From positions 1 to 64,000 of the forward strand of contig QLIY01000664.1 in assembly GCA_003260075.1 (NCBI GenBank): a stretch of DNA of 64,000 nt. The letters are read 5' to 3'. Source of the stretch: Phallusia mammillata (taxonomy: Eukaryota > Chordata > Ascidiacea > Phlebobranchia > Ascidiidae). This document shows positions 50,001 to 62,400 of the stretch, piece by piece. Below the pieces are notes generated by a model. That model searched no databases, was not told the origin of the DNA, and saw only the letters and a program-made list of their open reading frames with translations. A program made the position numbers and the translations under genes. Position 1 is the first letter of the stretch, and each line of letters begins with the position of its first letter.

Positions 50001-51454
50001 ATATTTAGTTTTTATTAAACCTAAGCGGCAATTAAATTAATATGTATACAGTGGTGGGATTCGGTTCGCACCGGTTCTATAGAATCATCTCACGAAATAT
50101 TATGAGATCAGCGAACCGGTTAGCAATACTGGTTACTATCAATAAACTTTTTGCAACAGAACCGGCTGAAAAATACGATTTTTGTGGTAAAACCGGCAGA
50201 CAAAAAATCCCACCACTGAATGTATATATATGTACATACCGTTTATTTATTTTTTGATTTTATTGAGACTAGCGCCACTATCCTAGCGCATCACCCCTTT
50301 TGGGCCCTAAGTAGGACTATATATTGTCTAATAATATGCTGCCAAACAAATAGGCCACTTACCGATGCAAGCAGTATGGTTTGCGTGAAGGGTTAGACCT
50401 TTGGGACAAGTACAGACAGCACCTGAAGCAGTGTTAGCGCACCCGTACTCACAACCTAAAACTTTTGGGTCGCACTCATCTGAAAAATATAAAATATGTT
50501 AAATATGGGGGGGGGGCAAACAAAATGAAGTTAGTTTTTTTCTACACTGCATTTTTTTTCAAGCAAAGTTCTTAGTTTTTATTAAACTAAATATCAACAG
50601 CTGCAATAAATAAACATTTTTATATTATGGACATTTTCTTTCAACACATGATTTTCCACCCTTCTCATATTCTAACTCGGAGATCCACATCTGTTAGAAT
50701 GTCCCCAATGAAGCAAAAATTGAACCACCATATGTACATACCGTTTATTTATTGTTTAATATTTTATTGGGTCTGGGGCCACCATTGTGGTGTAATAAGC
50801 ACACCACCCCTATTGAGGCCTAAGTAGGAGTATATATCGTCTAGTAATATGCTACCAAACAAATACGCCACTTACCAATGCATGAAGTATGGTTTGCGTG
50901 CAAGGTTAGACCTTTAGGACAAGTACAGACAGCACCTGAAGCAGTGTTTGCGCACCCGTACTCACAACCTAAAACTTTTGGGTCGCATTCATCTGAAAAA
51001 TATAAAATATGTTAAATACATTTTTTGTAAAATACAGTAAAATCCCTGTTTTAGTTAACCCTGATTTAGTTTTACTATTTGGCGTTAAAAACAACTGTTT
51101 TGGTATTATTGTTAGGACAAAATCCGTTTGACGGGGGGGGGGATTTTTTGCAAAATACAGTAAAATCCCTGTTTTAGTTAACCTTGTTTTAGTTTTACTA
51201 TTTGGCTTTAAAAACAACTGTTTTGGTATTATTGTTAGGACAAAATCCGTTTGACAAAAATCTACAAATTGGTAACAAAAATAGCTCTCGTGCAAACCTC
51301 CGCATGTTCCACAAGTCTTTCTGCAGTTTTTTTCCATCGATACGTAGGTTTCACATTGACTCTTAAAATTATCACACCATCGAAATTTATTTTTGCACAC
51401 GGCGCTTACTGCATGAAGAAAAACAATGAGTTGAGTAATGACAAAAACGTTCAC
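38046..51454 (-). CDS. Gene C: secreted mosaic S1 protease with ShKT, EGF and TSR domains
   Basis: Exons: 51454-51298 (signal MNVFVITQLIVFLHAVSA, then ShKT), 50992-50876 and 50479-50363 (EGF, possibly one exon seen twice), 49915-49748 (EGF, DIDECLGENPC), 49487-49408, 49299-49217, 49013-48917, 48852-48690, 46937-46782 and 46212-46012 (trypsin domain), then 44965-44807, 44126-43998, 42987-42828 and 41076-40918 (one TSR each), 40517-40386 (ShKT), 40314-40192, 39842-39437 and 39318-39242 (four TSRs), and 38152-38046 (ShKT and stop). Nearly every junction keeps frame; those flanking the 43998 gap cannot be checked. The triad is His in VVAPAHC, Asp in NNDIAVLRL and Ser in GESGGPLVC. The activation site lacks R-IVGG (it reads NSNNGGLDA), GDSGGP is GESGGP, and the residue at the specificity-pocket base aligns as Ser. 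Confidence 0.85.
38397..38957. mobile_element. hAT-type element with 8-bp target duplication, internally doubled
   Basis: The ends caggggtctcaaac and gtttgagatccctg are near-perfect inverted repeats and ccctatag flanks both sides. An internal segment is doubled around a G run at 38681-38689, so the true element is shorter. It lies in the last intron of gene C. Confidence 0.9.
41345..41833 (-). other. Open frame with a membrane anchor inside a gene C intron
   Basis: A 123-residue frame (41833-41462) has a basic start region, one hydrophobic span (FWKVLLALLAFCFLFGIIYI), then a Cys-containing part (ECGRCFTAKCVLRES, later FNYVCGLRPQKC). This is the look of a type II membrane protein, but I do not recognise the family. 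An undetermined base at 41801 sits within it. Part of it (about 41490-41615) recurs at 42186-42299 beside a hAT end. It may be an exon of another gene brought in by misassembly, a retrocopy, or a chance frame. Confidence 0.3.
42385..42475. repeat. Hairpin-forming dispersed repeat
   Basis: The stretch atagagctcttctggcaag ... is followed after about 20 bases by its inverted copy ending gaagagctgtat. The centre reads gacctgtatagg ... caaaacgtcgg, a degenerate form of the motif seen at 48250-48290. Both share aataaaaat and gaagagct to the right, which suggests one repeat family. Confidence 0.6.
43999..44045. other. G run interrupting a TSR exon of gene C
   Basis: The TSR exon (WSGYSQWSSCSRSCGRGRQ ... 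CET) runs into a 47-base G run. A splice donor (gtgagt on the minus strand) follows directly. The last third of this TSR is therefore missing from the assembly, and the Pro-rich reading is artificial. Confidence 0.8.
45049..45540. repeat. Doubled segment with a filled and an empty hAT site
   Basis: The left copy runs to cgtctatttaggc and then enters a hAT-like end (caaggggtgtccaaac) that continues to the G run at 45419-45428. The right copy, starting attaacaaaactaaacc, carries the same flank and passes through cgtctatttagg into ccgttattttcacc with no insertion. The right end of the element is lost in the gap. Confidence 0.75.
47998..48127. mobile_element. Short hAT-type element, split by a G run
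   Basis: The ends cagtggtgggattca and tgaatcctaccactg are inverted repeats with a mismatch. The inside is related to the complete element at 50049-50218. A G run at about 48053-48072 replaces part of the centre. Confidence 0.75.
48288..48670. repeat. Doubled segment around a G run
   Basis: About 185 bases from cataatataataaagactgc are repeated on both sides of the G run at 48475-48484 with few differences. The left copy alone retains the ctgatgaagg ... gaaacgtcgg retroelement-type motif just upstream. The sequence is intronic in gene C. Confidence 0.8.
49545..49930 (-). repeat. EGF exon of gene C present twice around an undetermined base
   Basis: The exon 49915-49748 is almost repeated at 49686-49545, where it begins abruptly at the undetermined base 49686. 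The intron after it is repeated as well. The partial copy has no acceptor, so I take it as the other allele and not as a second EGF domain. Confidence 0.75.
50049..50218. mobile_element. hAT-type MITE, complete
   Basis: The ends cagtggtgggatt and aatcccaccactg are inverted repeats. Flanks tatgtata and aatgtata match at 7 of 8 positions. It is 170 bp with internal inverted patches (ccggtt / aaccgg). It lies in an intron of gene C and is the same family as the element at 47998. Confidence 0.85.
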
Positions 51455-54400
51455 AAAAATGGATCACTTTCGCAAATTAGAACGTACCTTTGTGATTATG
51501 CAGACTTGCAAAGCAAACTAGGAGGAATGTTGCCCTGAGTATGCAAACACAAGTTTAAAATTAATATCCTTGCATTAAAGCTTCATCTAATGCAACTCAC
51601 CATAAATGCAACTCCATTTTCTTGTTCAGTATAAAGTTGAATGTCTTCGAAACTGACTATTAAATGTTTGGCGCTCAGCGTTTGCGCCACAGAATAAATA
51701 GCGTAACAAATGTTTGACTTATTTTGTAACTATAAAAAGAAATACACTTCTTGAGTTGTTTGGAAACTATACCTGTACTACAGCTTACAGTTTGACAACA
51801 CACAACGTAACTGCCCAATGGCACTGACAAGAAATATATTAATTTCGCTGAACTAGACAGATATTTGGTGATTACTTTGCCGTGCTACTGCTTTTAATCA
51901 TTGACCGTGTGTCACGTAAGTTAGGGAAGTTCTCAAACTATAGGCTTTGTTAGTTGTGCTGACTGGCTACTCTAATTGGATCATGTTTACAAACACAGAG
52001 CCAAAGTGTATCAATTACAATGCGGATACACGGTCAGTAATATCGAAACGTCAATTAGCACGTTGAAACTAGGTTTCAAGTTTTAAGGTGATTTTCAATT
52101 TAAATAAACATATTTTTTTCATTTCAGACAAGGTTGCCTAATGTAAGAAAAGTTTTCGAGTTCGCGTAGCTTCACAAATTAACTTTAATTCAGTTTATAG
52201 GAGAAGTTTCAAAGTGGATTTGATGCTAGTAACCTTTAAACGCATCTGTAATTTACCTTTTGAAATAAGGCCTAATCAACCTGCAATCTTATAGGCTATC
52301 TTCAATGGGTCTTTTATACCTTGTAAGAACACCTATATCAATCAACAAGGGGGGGGGGCTTTACCTTTTGAAATAAGGCCTAATCAACCTGCAATCTCAT
52401 AGTCTATTTTCAATGGGTCTTTTATACCTTGTAAGAACACCTATATCAATCAACAAGGCGTCAACCACTTGTAGATTCTATAAAGACACATCCAAGTGTT
52501 TTTTCGACATTATCAAAAGAGGTGGGGAAATAACTGTTACGTATGTATAGTTTTACGTCATTGCCACAACAGTTTTTAGGTATGAGCTGTCTACGTAAAA
52601 TTGCCTTGGGGCATTTGCCCGCAGCTAGAGTGTACGACACAGTACAGGAGTTTATACATAGTAAAGACCAATATAGCAGATACGACAAAGGATGGAAAAC
52701 CACACATTGAAATCAACAGTTAAACATATCTCAACAAATTACGTTATTTTCTGACAGTTCCCACAAACTGAGTTTCGATACTAAGTCAAAGGTGATGTAA
52801 TACTTAAGATTTTTCAAACTTATTTGTACGTTGTTCATTATTGAGATCATGCTGTTTTAGGTAACATCCCTTTTTACTTGCTTTATAACCATGCTTGACT
52901 ACAGTCAGTACACCAGGGGGGGGGGTGGTGATGTAATACTTAAGATTTTTCAAACTTGTTTGTACGTTGTTCATTATTGAGATCATGCTGTTTTAGGTAA
53001 CACCCCTTTTTACTTGCTTTATAACCATGCTTGACTACAGTCAGTACACCACAACTATTTCTTTGGGCACCTGGTTTCATACTAAACTGGCTCTACAAAA
53101 TTGAGTGCTCCTGCCTTATCTATGACCTGAACAAATGATTGCGATACGAAGACCTCGATGCGGGCATGACACAATTTCGATTGTGAGTCACGGCACTAAC
53201 AAACGTCGCCTTTTCGCCTTCACTAAGTTTGCTGGTAAGCCGATATTTAGCCGCGCAGGAAAAACAACACATTGGGCAACGCACTTTCGTAACTGTTGGA
53301 ATAAACAAACAATTTGGCAAACCGGGAGAAAATGGTTATTACGCACACCTGCTGTGCTCGTCAGTGGTTAAAGACAACAGCTAATTTTCAGCGAAATTAG
53401 GTAAACAAATTATGTGTTGCGTATTGGAAGGGCAAAGACGGGGGGGGGGAATTGGGCAACGCACTTTCGTAACTGTTGAAATAAACAAACAATTTGGCAA
53501 ACCGGGAGATAATGGTTATCACGCACACCTGCTGTGCTCGTCAGTGGTTAAAGACAACAGCTAATTTCCCACGAAATTAGGTAAACAAATTATGTGTTGC
53601 GTATTGGAAGGGCAAAGACCTATCAAATTAATTAAACGTATGACGCAGAACAGCATAGAGCACGGCAATATTAGGCAGCTCTTCTGTTTTACTACGTGTT
53701 ACAATTACCTCAGTTTGTTTGTACACATGGAAAATCGGAAGCTAATTTAAAAACAAATACCATCAGTTCTCGTAGAAATGAGTGTTCTCTGTACCTGGCA
53801 ACACCTATAGTCCAATTATATTTACGCTTAATGAACTTTAAACTGTGACTGTGGGCATTTCGGCTCTATCTGCACCTAGGGTTGAAACTCCAAAATTATG
53901 TTTACTAAGTCAATTATCTCGCTAAATGGAATTTAACTGCCAAGGACAATCACACATTGGCAATTGGTCATTCTTACCACGTGACGCCCAAGATGGAATT
54001 GATGGGGGGGGGGTTATGACGTAAAACAGCATAAAGCACGGCAATATTAGGCGGCCCTTCTGTTTTACTACGTGTTACAATTACCTCAGTTTGTTTGTAC
54101 ACATGGGAAATGGGAAGCTAATTTAAAAACAAATGCCATCAGTTCTCGTAGAAATGAGTGTTTTCTGTAACTGGCAACAACTAAAGTTCAATTATATTTA
54201 GGTTTAATGAATTTTAAACTGTGACTGTGGGCATTTCGACCCTATCTGCACCTAGGGTTGAAACTCCTAAATTATGTTTACTAAGTCAATTATCTCGCTA
54301 AATGGAATATAACTGCCAAGGACAATCATATATTGGCAATTGGTCATTCTTACCACGTGACGCCCAAGATGGAATTGATTTGGCCGCTGAATGTTATACG

Positions 54401-56481
54401 GAATTGACTAGTCCACTGCATACATCTGTCATTTAAAAAGGTACATTAAACAACACCTGCACTTATATAAAAACAAGGACCAGCTTTCAGTGGTTCAATT
54501 ACAGCTGATTAAATCAAGTTTGTAAAAGGTAAGTAATCTACTTCCACCAAGCTCATGTACTTTTATCTGATCATGACTAATACCAAAGTAACACTAAAGA
54601 AAGGTCCATGGAGTTGAGCCAGTAGGCATCTTTGGCCACGACGCGCAGTAGCACATAATACTAATGTATATTGTATAAGAACAGCAGGTCGACACAAAGG
54701 CACGCCACGATCTACACAGCGAGGAAACTTGACTTCAACATGCGACACTCGCATTTATATACAACGCAATACAATAAGGGAGAAAACATGCTTCTTAGTC
54801 TTAAGCCTTTGTGGGAATATAACAACCGATGTAAAAGTTGAACGCAGTTCTAAAAGCACAAAAAACACCCTTGCGTTATTAGTCCCGTGTCAGTGAACCC
54901 TATTCAAAGTGAACTAAAACAGTCAACGAAATAACCAACCCAAATTATAAATGTTTCTTTGTTTATGGTGATAGTTTTTACACTGTTCATTTTACAAAGG
55001 TTGCCGATTTCCAAAATTTTGGGATAAAAAAACTTCAAAATTTTCTAGGTCGAAGCATAAGGCATGGTAAAGCATCCACGCCATCTTCGCAGCATATAAA
55101 CGACCCCACATGCGTGTCAGGCATAAATACGACAGATACAAGGCGTAACATCTGCGCAAGCTGTTAGTCATTTGCATAGCAACGTAACTCTTGCCTTTAC
55201 CACGCAAAACATGGGAACATAAGAAAAGAAGAGGGGCCCTGTGGTAAGAAATATTAATCATTCCATGAGACGGTTAATTCCGCAATGCGTCAGGGACCGT
55301 TGTGAGGTTCGGAAAGGGACAAAAACCGATGTCGATATGTGACTAAAATGTGGGTAAGATATTTAGGCGGAATGTAGAACTTGCGTATTAAATGGGTATG
55401 TACAATGAATTGTGAAAGCTGCGTATGTCAGTTAAGGAAACTTTAGGAACAGTAAATATATTTTTAACTATTAACCACATTCGTCAGAAAACTTCAAATA
55501 CAATCCCATGATTTTGTATAGTGTAGAATGATTCACTGAAGCGTGACATGACGTGCATTAGAAATGACGTGGTGTTATTGGTTTTGCACCCAGCACAATT
55601 TACCCGCCCACTTCCGAACAACGGGATATTGCCAAAAATTCCCAGCAAATATCATGACCGTTTCTGCGAGCGAAAGATGTAAAAAGTTGCTTTTTGCGCA
55701 AGAAAAAAACGAACTTCAAGAATTAGAGTTCAAAATAGTCCCATTATACAAAAATAGATTATTCGTCATCACTCCACATAACTTCCATCAAAAAAGTTTG
55801 TTCTTTGAGGCTGAAGAAAACATTGAAACTATTCCCATTCTTAAAAGCAAGGATCAATCGGTGCGTTTTGGGAACATTCTTTCGTCGCATGCAATAGTTG
55901 CTAGCTACTTACAGTGACAGATTTCTACACGAAATGCAACACACACTCAACACCACAGAACGCGCTGAAAAACAAGAATCTCGACCAAAAAAACCTAGAG
56001 TCGCGTTATAAGTTATTGATACTGCAAAAGATGTCCAAGTACAGCGTTATCGTTTTTACTTTTGGGCCACAATAGAATGGCGGTTAGGTATGTATGGACA
56101 CAAAAAAGTTTGTTAAAATGTTTGTAAAATTAACATAGCAGGTGCAAAATTTTGTAAAGTGATAAGTTTTCAATAAGGATGGAATAAAATGGACGATAGG
56201 ATTTTAAAAGGGTTTCGTAAGTTTGGAGTTTAGAATATTACCTCAAGTCATGCATGTAAAGTTTCCTACAGCCGCCTTTTAACAATGTGCAATAGGGAAT
56301 AAATCACTCGGTCATAACCATAAAACACACAAAAAAACAAATGCTGTGGAGGTGAACTGTACCGCACACGCTAATAATTTCCGTAAACTTCTGTATTCCA
56401 TGAATTCCAAAAACCATCACCTGCGTGACGTTGGCCCTGGCGCGCCATCTAGCGGGTTCCAAAAAATCAAAAACTTCGCGC
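51455..56481. other. Intergenic region between gene C and the NIPA-type gene
   Basis: I support no gene here. Doubled segments flank G runs at 52350-52358, 52917-52925, 53441-53449 and 54003-54013 (the last with about 365 bases per copy). A plus-strand frame of 117 codons (55564-55917) has a charged, protein-like second half (LLFAQEKNELQELEFKIV) but no known domain, so I leave it uncalled. The gene C promoter should lie just right of 51454. Confidence 0.5.
53640..54379. repeat. Longest doubled segment, ~365 bases per copy
   Basis: The copies 53640-54002 and 54014-54379 flank an 11-base G run. They differ at several scattered substitutions and no large indel, a divergence of a few percent. 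That is high for a recent tandem duplication of exactly this shape at so many sites, but normal for two tunicate haplotypes. Confidence 0.85.
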
Positions 56482-59400
56482 TTATCTGTGAATGCGTCCG
56501 TTAGGCGGTTGTTGGTCTATCAGTTTTTTGTTAAATAGGATCTGGCTATTGTCATCATCCTCGTCTGAGTAAATGTTCAGGCCTTGTTCGGTGTTTTCAA
56601 GCAGTTCAAGTCTCTCCTCCTTGCGTTGCTGTCGTGCAGGGGAATAGTGCACTGTGCTGTTGTCGCCGGTCATCACATTTCCGCCGTTTTTGGAAAACTT
56701 GGGCAGATCGGCGAGGGTGAAATTGATGTTTTTGAACGCGTGCAGTAGGAATATACCAACAATGATCGTCCCAAAACCTGTCACACAAGAATGCAAATTT
56801 TACGTTTTTCAGGCGGAATGGCAATGACTCAATGAGGGAAAAGGTGTTACGCGTCTAGTGTTGTCAAATAGGGAACACATTTTATTTTGCGTTTTCAAAA
56901 ACAAACAATTTTAATTTTCGAAATGTCTGTTTTTGGAAGGCTCGAATTTGTTAACAGCCCTTATGAAACAAAAATGTATCACTCCATACCCAAACGTGTT
57001 AAACAACTGCAAAAATAGCTCACTGCTACCACCAAGCGGATAGAAAAAACTGTGACAGTTGCATTTTATTTTGTGGTAGAAAAAAATGCTCATTGTACAC
57101 GGCAACGCATTTTGTTGCACAGAATTGAAATAAAACATAGTCAGTGTTTTTATCACTCAATACTTTACAGTTCTACCACCCCTAATCATGCCGATTTTCG
57201 ATTGAACAAGCCGTAATGTAACAACCAAGTCCTAAAATATTTTTTAGGCTTAAATACAAGCTTAAAGGTTATCGTACCTGCCAGCATTCCGATTACCGAC
57301 TTCGCGTCCATGGCATTCCATTCCTTAAACAGGATCGCAGAGCAGGTGAGTACGGTGGTGGTGAAAAGAACGTAATACACTGGTGTTACCATGGATGTGT
57401 TGAAGATATCAAGCGCCTTGTTCAGGTAATTCACCTGCATTGAGAACCATGGTGATGTAAACAAAAGTCATCGTAGCGGGCTAGTAACCGTGTTAAGTAA
57501 TTACGGAAGACTCTAACGATATTGTGTGGGGACGCTTGGCTAAAGACTATATCATATAGTTCATGGCTATAATAGTGTACGAAAAAAATAGGTTTCCGTA
57601 TTGAACCCATTCACCTATGTTTGGAGCCAACTTAGCCTAATAGTTGTTCTTTTATTAATGTCTGACTAAGTTTTACGCATGCCTCATTTTGTTCATGTGG
57701 TAAGTGGCAACATGCACGGCCTTGTACCCAGTCTGTTCCGTTGCAGTTAATGTACAGTTGAACTTGAGTTTTACGATTACGTTCAACAATCATTTGTTTA
57801 TGATTCTATTTGAACAAGGCAATAAAATAAGTTTACAACCTATATGTATGCCCAAACGAATGAAAAATACTTCACTTTATACTTGAACGAAAAGATGCGG
57901 TAAAAGTTGTCTTAGGATTTTCTGCCCGAACGCATTTCAATTTTCTCCTGGCATTCGCTCTATAGACCACACCTCACATGAAGTTTTACAGGGCGGTACC
58001 AAGCCAAGCGTTACGTCGTCAAAGCGAAATAGACTCTTGGTCAATATGAAAGAATGCGCGAAGACCGCGGCGACGTAAAAACCAAACAAAAAACGCAAAC
58101 ACGTAATGTTGACGTCATAAACGTCTTTATATTGTTTGTTCCTGGTTACTATCGCAGTAAAAAAGGACTCCAAATCATTTGTTTAAATTTTGAACAGTTA
58201 TTAATGATCCAAAGGGTCATGCACATACTTTTGAACAGTTAAAACTTCCTGTTGGGCGTACGTAATCGTTTAAGCTGCAGCAGACTTTCTCCAGTCGTAA
58301 CGAAACTGCGACTTTAGAGGAGATTATAGTTTAACTTTGATGTAAACCTAATAAGCGCGCTTTAGTGGCCCTCTTAGTGACTATTCTTCATTGGATAACA
58401 ACAACCCAATGCGGATCTGTAGTAAAGCTTAAAATGCGTTTATCTTGTGCCATTGTACTTCAATGTATTATCAAATAAACACTTTAAATACCTGCGTTGA
58501 CACAGACATGACAAGACCTATGATAAGAACATAGGTGAGGGGATTGGTCCATATACTGCCCCCTGCCGCCCACTCCTTGAATGCAAGACCAACGCCCTTC
58601 ACACAGGACACAGAAAACGATCCCAGTAATGAACAGATACTGATGTAAACCATCACATTGCTGGTGCCATGACGTGGGGCAACATAGAAAATGAGATAGA
58701 GGGATACCAGAAAGACGATGATAGCGTAGGTCACAAAAACTGAAAAGAAGTTGATATTACTGTATGATAAGAAAAGTCTAAATCCAAATGTCAAAAACTG
58801 CCTTGTAACACTTTTTCATGACAATCAATATTTCTCTAATAATAACAATAGTTTTTTGGAATTATTGAATAATAAAATGAATCTGTTTTACACAACTCCA
58901 ATGGCAACTTTGTTCTTGGTAAAGCAACTTTTTAGTCTATGACATAAATACCTAACACAGTTCATGTTTAATTGTGGTGGCCAGGAGAAACATATTTAAC
59001 TGCTATTAATACATATTGACATGGTATGTTCTTACAAAGTGAACTATGTCAAAACAGGCTTGTGTTTGATCTACTTCTATAAATCCCCAATGTTACTTAG
59101 AAACTACAGAAAGTCAATATTTGTCTTACTCTCAGTAGTAAGATTACAAGATGTTGTACCAATGCCAGATCCGGTGTAAGTTACAAATGTCACTTGTTTA
59201 AATTTACTACATTAAATAATAAGTAAATGCTACACAGTGCTTTGTTCATTACAAATAACTTTAGTTTTAAATATAAAGGCAGTGCAAATGCAAAACTTAA
59301 AAAAAGTTACTGTTGCACCACCGTTTCGCATGATCAAAAAAGTATTTGTATTGCAGTTTGAATCATTCTGATTAGCTACATTAATTTCTTTAAAGTTTTG

Positions 59401-62400
59401 GAATTTACAACTATTGAAAATGTTTGGGCAACGAAACTGGAAAAAAGTTTAGGACAAGCAAAATTTTGTTTCTTTAACTCTTATTAATCCTTACTTGGGT
59501 CACGTAACTTTGATCCCATCTCTGCAAGATTTTCAACTTCCTCCTTTTGAGGTGCATGAATGATTATCACTGTTGAACCCAGGATGGAAAGAATACACCC
59601 AATCTTACCGTGCAGATTTAGGTATTCATCAAGAAAGTAGGATGAAAGTACAGCACTGAGAAAACACATATATAGTAACTTATACATGTTTTAGGGAGGT
59701 GACCAGTAACAGTAACATTAAAATTTTTTTACCCTGTTACAGTGTAAAATCTGCCAACATCTACTTATCAAGGGGGGGGGGGTATACATGTTTTAGGGAG
59801 GTGACCAGTAACAGTAACATTAAAAATTTTTTACCCTGTTACAGTGTAAAATCTGCCAACATCTACTTATCAAGGAATACTCTAATCCCTGGGGTTTACA
59901 TAGTTGTTGAAAAAGTAGATTTTGTTGAAACAAATTGCATGTACTTTTATCAAACTAAAATTGTTTCTGATGGGCAATTGCTATTTGATTTCAAAAATTG
60001 GCAATAAAACTTTTCTTACAAAAGTTTGGGTTTCAGACCTTTACACTACTTGGCATAAAGACATGCAAATTATGCCATAAAAGCACAAATAGCTGTAAAT
60101 CATAACAACTGATTTTAAACACCAATGTATTATGGCCAAATAAAACTTATTTCTCATAAAGTTAATGTCCCATAAAAACACCTTAACAGGCACTTTGTTT
60201 CAAATTACAACTTAGCATATTTATATTAAACAAACAAATGTGTTTTTACAGGTAAAGCTTTTTGTAGTTTGCAATTCCATAAAGGGTATAAAATATGCAT
60301 TCATTACACAACCACAATCAATACACAGATGAAAGGGATACAACAACAATGTTCCAGTGACAGTACAACATGAATCACTTACCTAACCAAAACACTTAAA
60401 GCACCAAGTGGGGTGACTAAAGAAGCTGGAGCAAATGCATAGGCCAAGAAGTTTGCACCTTCCCCAACTCCCACTGTTAAAACATTGAAGTATTAGTGTT
60501 GGAAATCATCGATCTTTAATTTGAATTGTTTGTCATAAAATATATATACTGGCAAAAAAATATATTGTTTTTGCCAGTTTTTTTATCCTTTTCTTCAAAA
60601 TGGTTGTGTTGGGTAGCTGACATTACCGTTAAAAAGCTGTCCCATATGGAATGTCAGACAATTTGTTACAACACATTTGCTGGCAACTTTAATTACAAAC
60701 ATTAGGACTCCCTAGGCAGATAACTTGTTCACTTTAAAATAGGGGGGGGGGGATTCCCATATGGAATGTCAGACAATTTGTTACAGCACATTTGCTGGCA
60801 ACTTTAATCACAAACATTAGGACTCCCTAGGCAGATAACTTGTTCACTTTAAAATAGTTTAAAAAAATATTTCCTGTATTTATTACAATTGTTGTAAATG
60901 CCATTCTACGCAAGTTTATTCTCTGTTAATCAATGTATAGAACAGTAGTTGAATAACATCCACACAGTTGTGGGTCTGCAGGTTGTATATATGTGTTTAA
61001 AAGTGGTCAGTGACCGATAAATTTGCAAACTGAATAATCTTACTTGAAATAAGGCCTGCCCACCACATCCATTCTTTCAAATATGCATGTCCTCCTTCAC
61101 CTGCAACATAAGCATTAAGTCAATTGTTACAAGAAGTTGTTAGTTGAAAAACAAAGCCCAAACTTCTTTTAGTGGAATTTAGGGTCAAATCCACAACCAT
61201 AGGAATGTGCTGCCTTATTCAAAACTTAAGGGTGTTAATGCAGATAAAAACAAAGCAAAATGCTTGGGGAGTTGGGCCTGAAGATTGAATAAGTTCTATA
61301 CTAGTCCTGAAACATGACATATACCTGCTCTAGTAGTTCCTTTAGCAGCAAGACGGAGTAGGCCCTTTTTCTTCAAAATAAAACTCCCACCAATGAAGAT
61401 GCTTGAACTTATAGCTAAACCCAACCCAATATAGAAACCTGTATCAGCAGCGGCTGCTGCAGAATTACTGAAAGTACAACATCAATTGTGAAACCAGGAA
61501 TAAATGATATACTTAAATATAAATACAGATGTACATACCCTGTTGATGAATTGCCCCCACTGCCAGTCATATTGGGGTATATGGTTGTTGATGAGATTGT
61601 TGACGTAGGGGTCAACGTGGATGTCACGGTTGATATATTATTTTCACTTTGGCTGATGGCATCTGCAAGCCAAAACAACAATTACTTTAGTTCTCTAAAA
61701 TACACAGGTGGTTACACTCTATCATTTGATTACAGATACATTGTACAATGACAAACTAGTACCCCATCAAAAACAATTTCAACCTACTATGCCTAAATAA
61801 ATGCGTAGTCACAGACAAAACAAGGCAAAGTAAAACAACTGTTTCCATTTTATAACATTAAATCGTTTTTTAAGTAAAATGTTGTGTTATAAGACAACAT
61901 GTACAATGTGAAAGTTTAAAATGTGCGGTTTCGGCATAAAAACATTTTTCATGCAAACTTATAACAGAAACAATAAATCACCATTAACAGAAAAGAAATA
62001 ATCATGCAATATCAAAATGAACAAATATAAGATCAGGTAAGTGCTGCATGTGCTTTTGTGTAACTGAGGCATGCAAGCAACATGCATGCAATATACAACT
62101 ATGCATTATGCAGCATTCAGCAGACTAGTATAAAGCAATTTAATTGAACATCAACTGATGGGCCAACACACCTGTTGAAATTGTGTTCATGAAACTAGAT
62201 TCCTGTCAAGAAACAGTTATATTAATGTGTAGCTTAAAAGATTTTTACAAGTAAGCACATTTTGATTCAATAAACCTACACAAGTTGTAAAGACTACAAA
62301 CAAGCTGCTATCAAATTATGTCAGTTTTGTAATGCAGCAACAAAACACATGCAAACAAAAGCTCGATGCAATTTGTATGGTGGTTCACAATACAGTAAGG

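Noticed and set aside
55564-55917. 117-codon plus-strand frame with a charged second half
   Set aside because: It looks mildly protein-like but has no recognisable domain, conserved neighbour or splice support, so I kept it out of the gene list.
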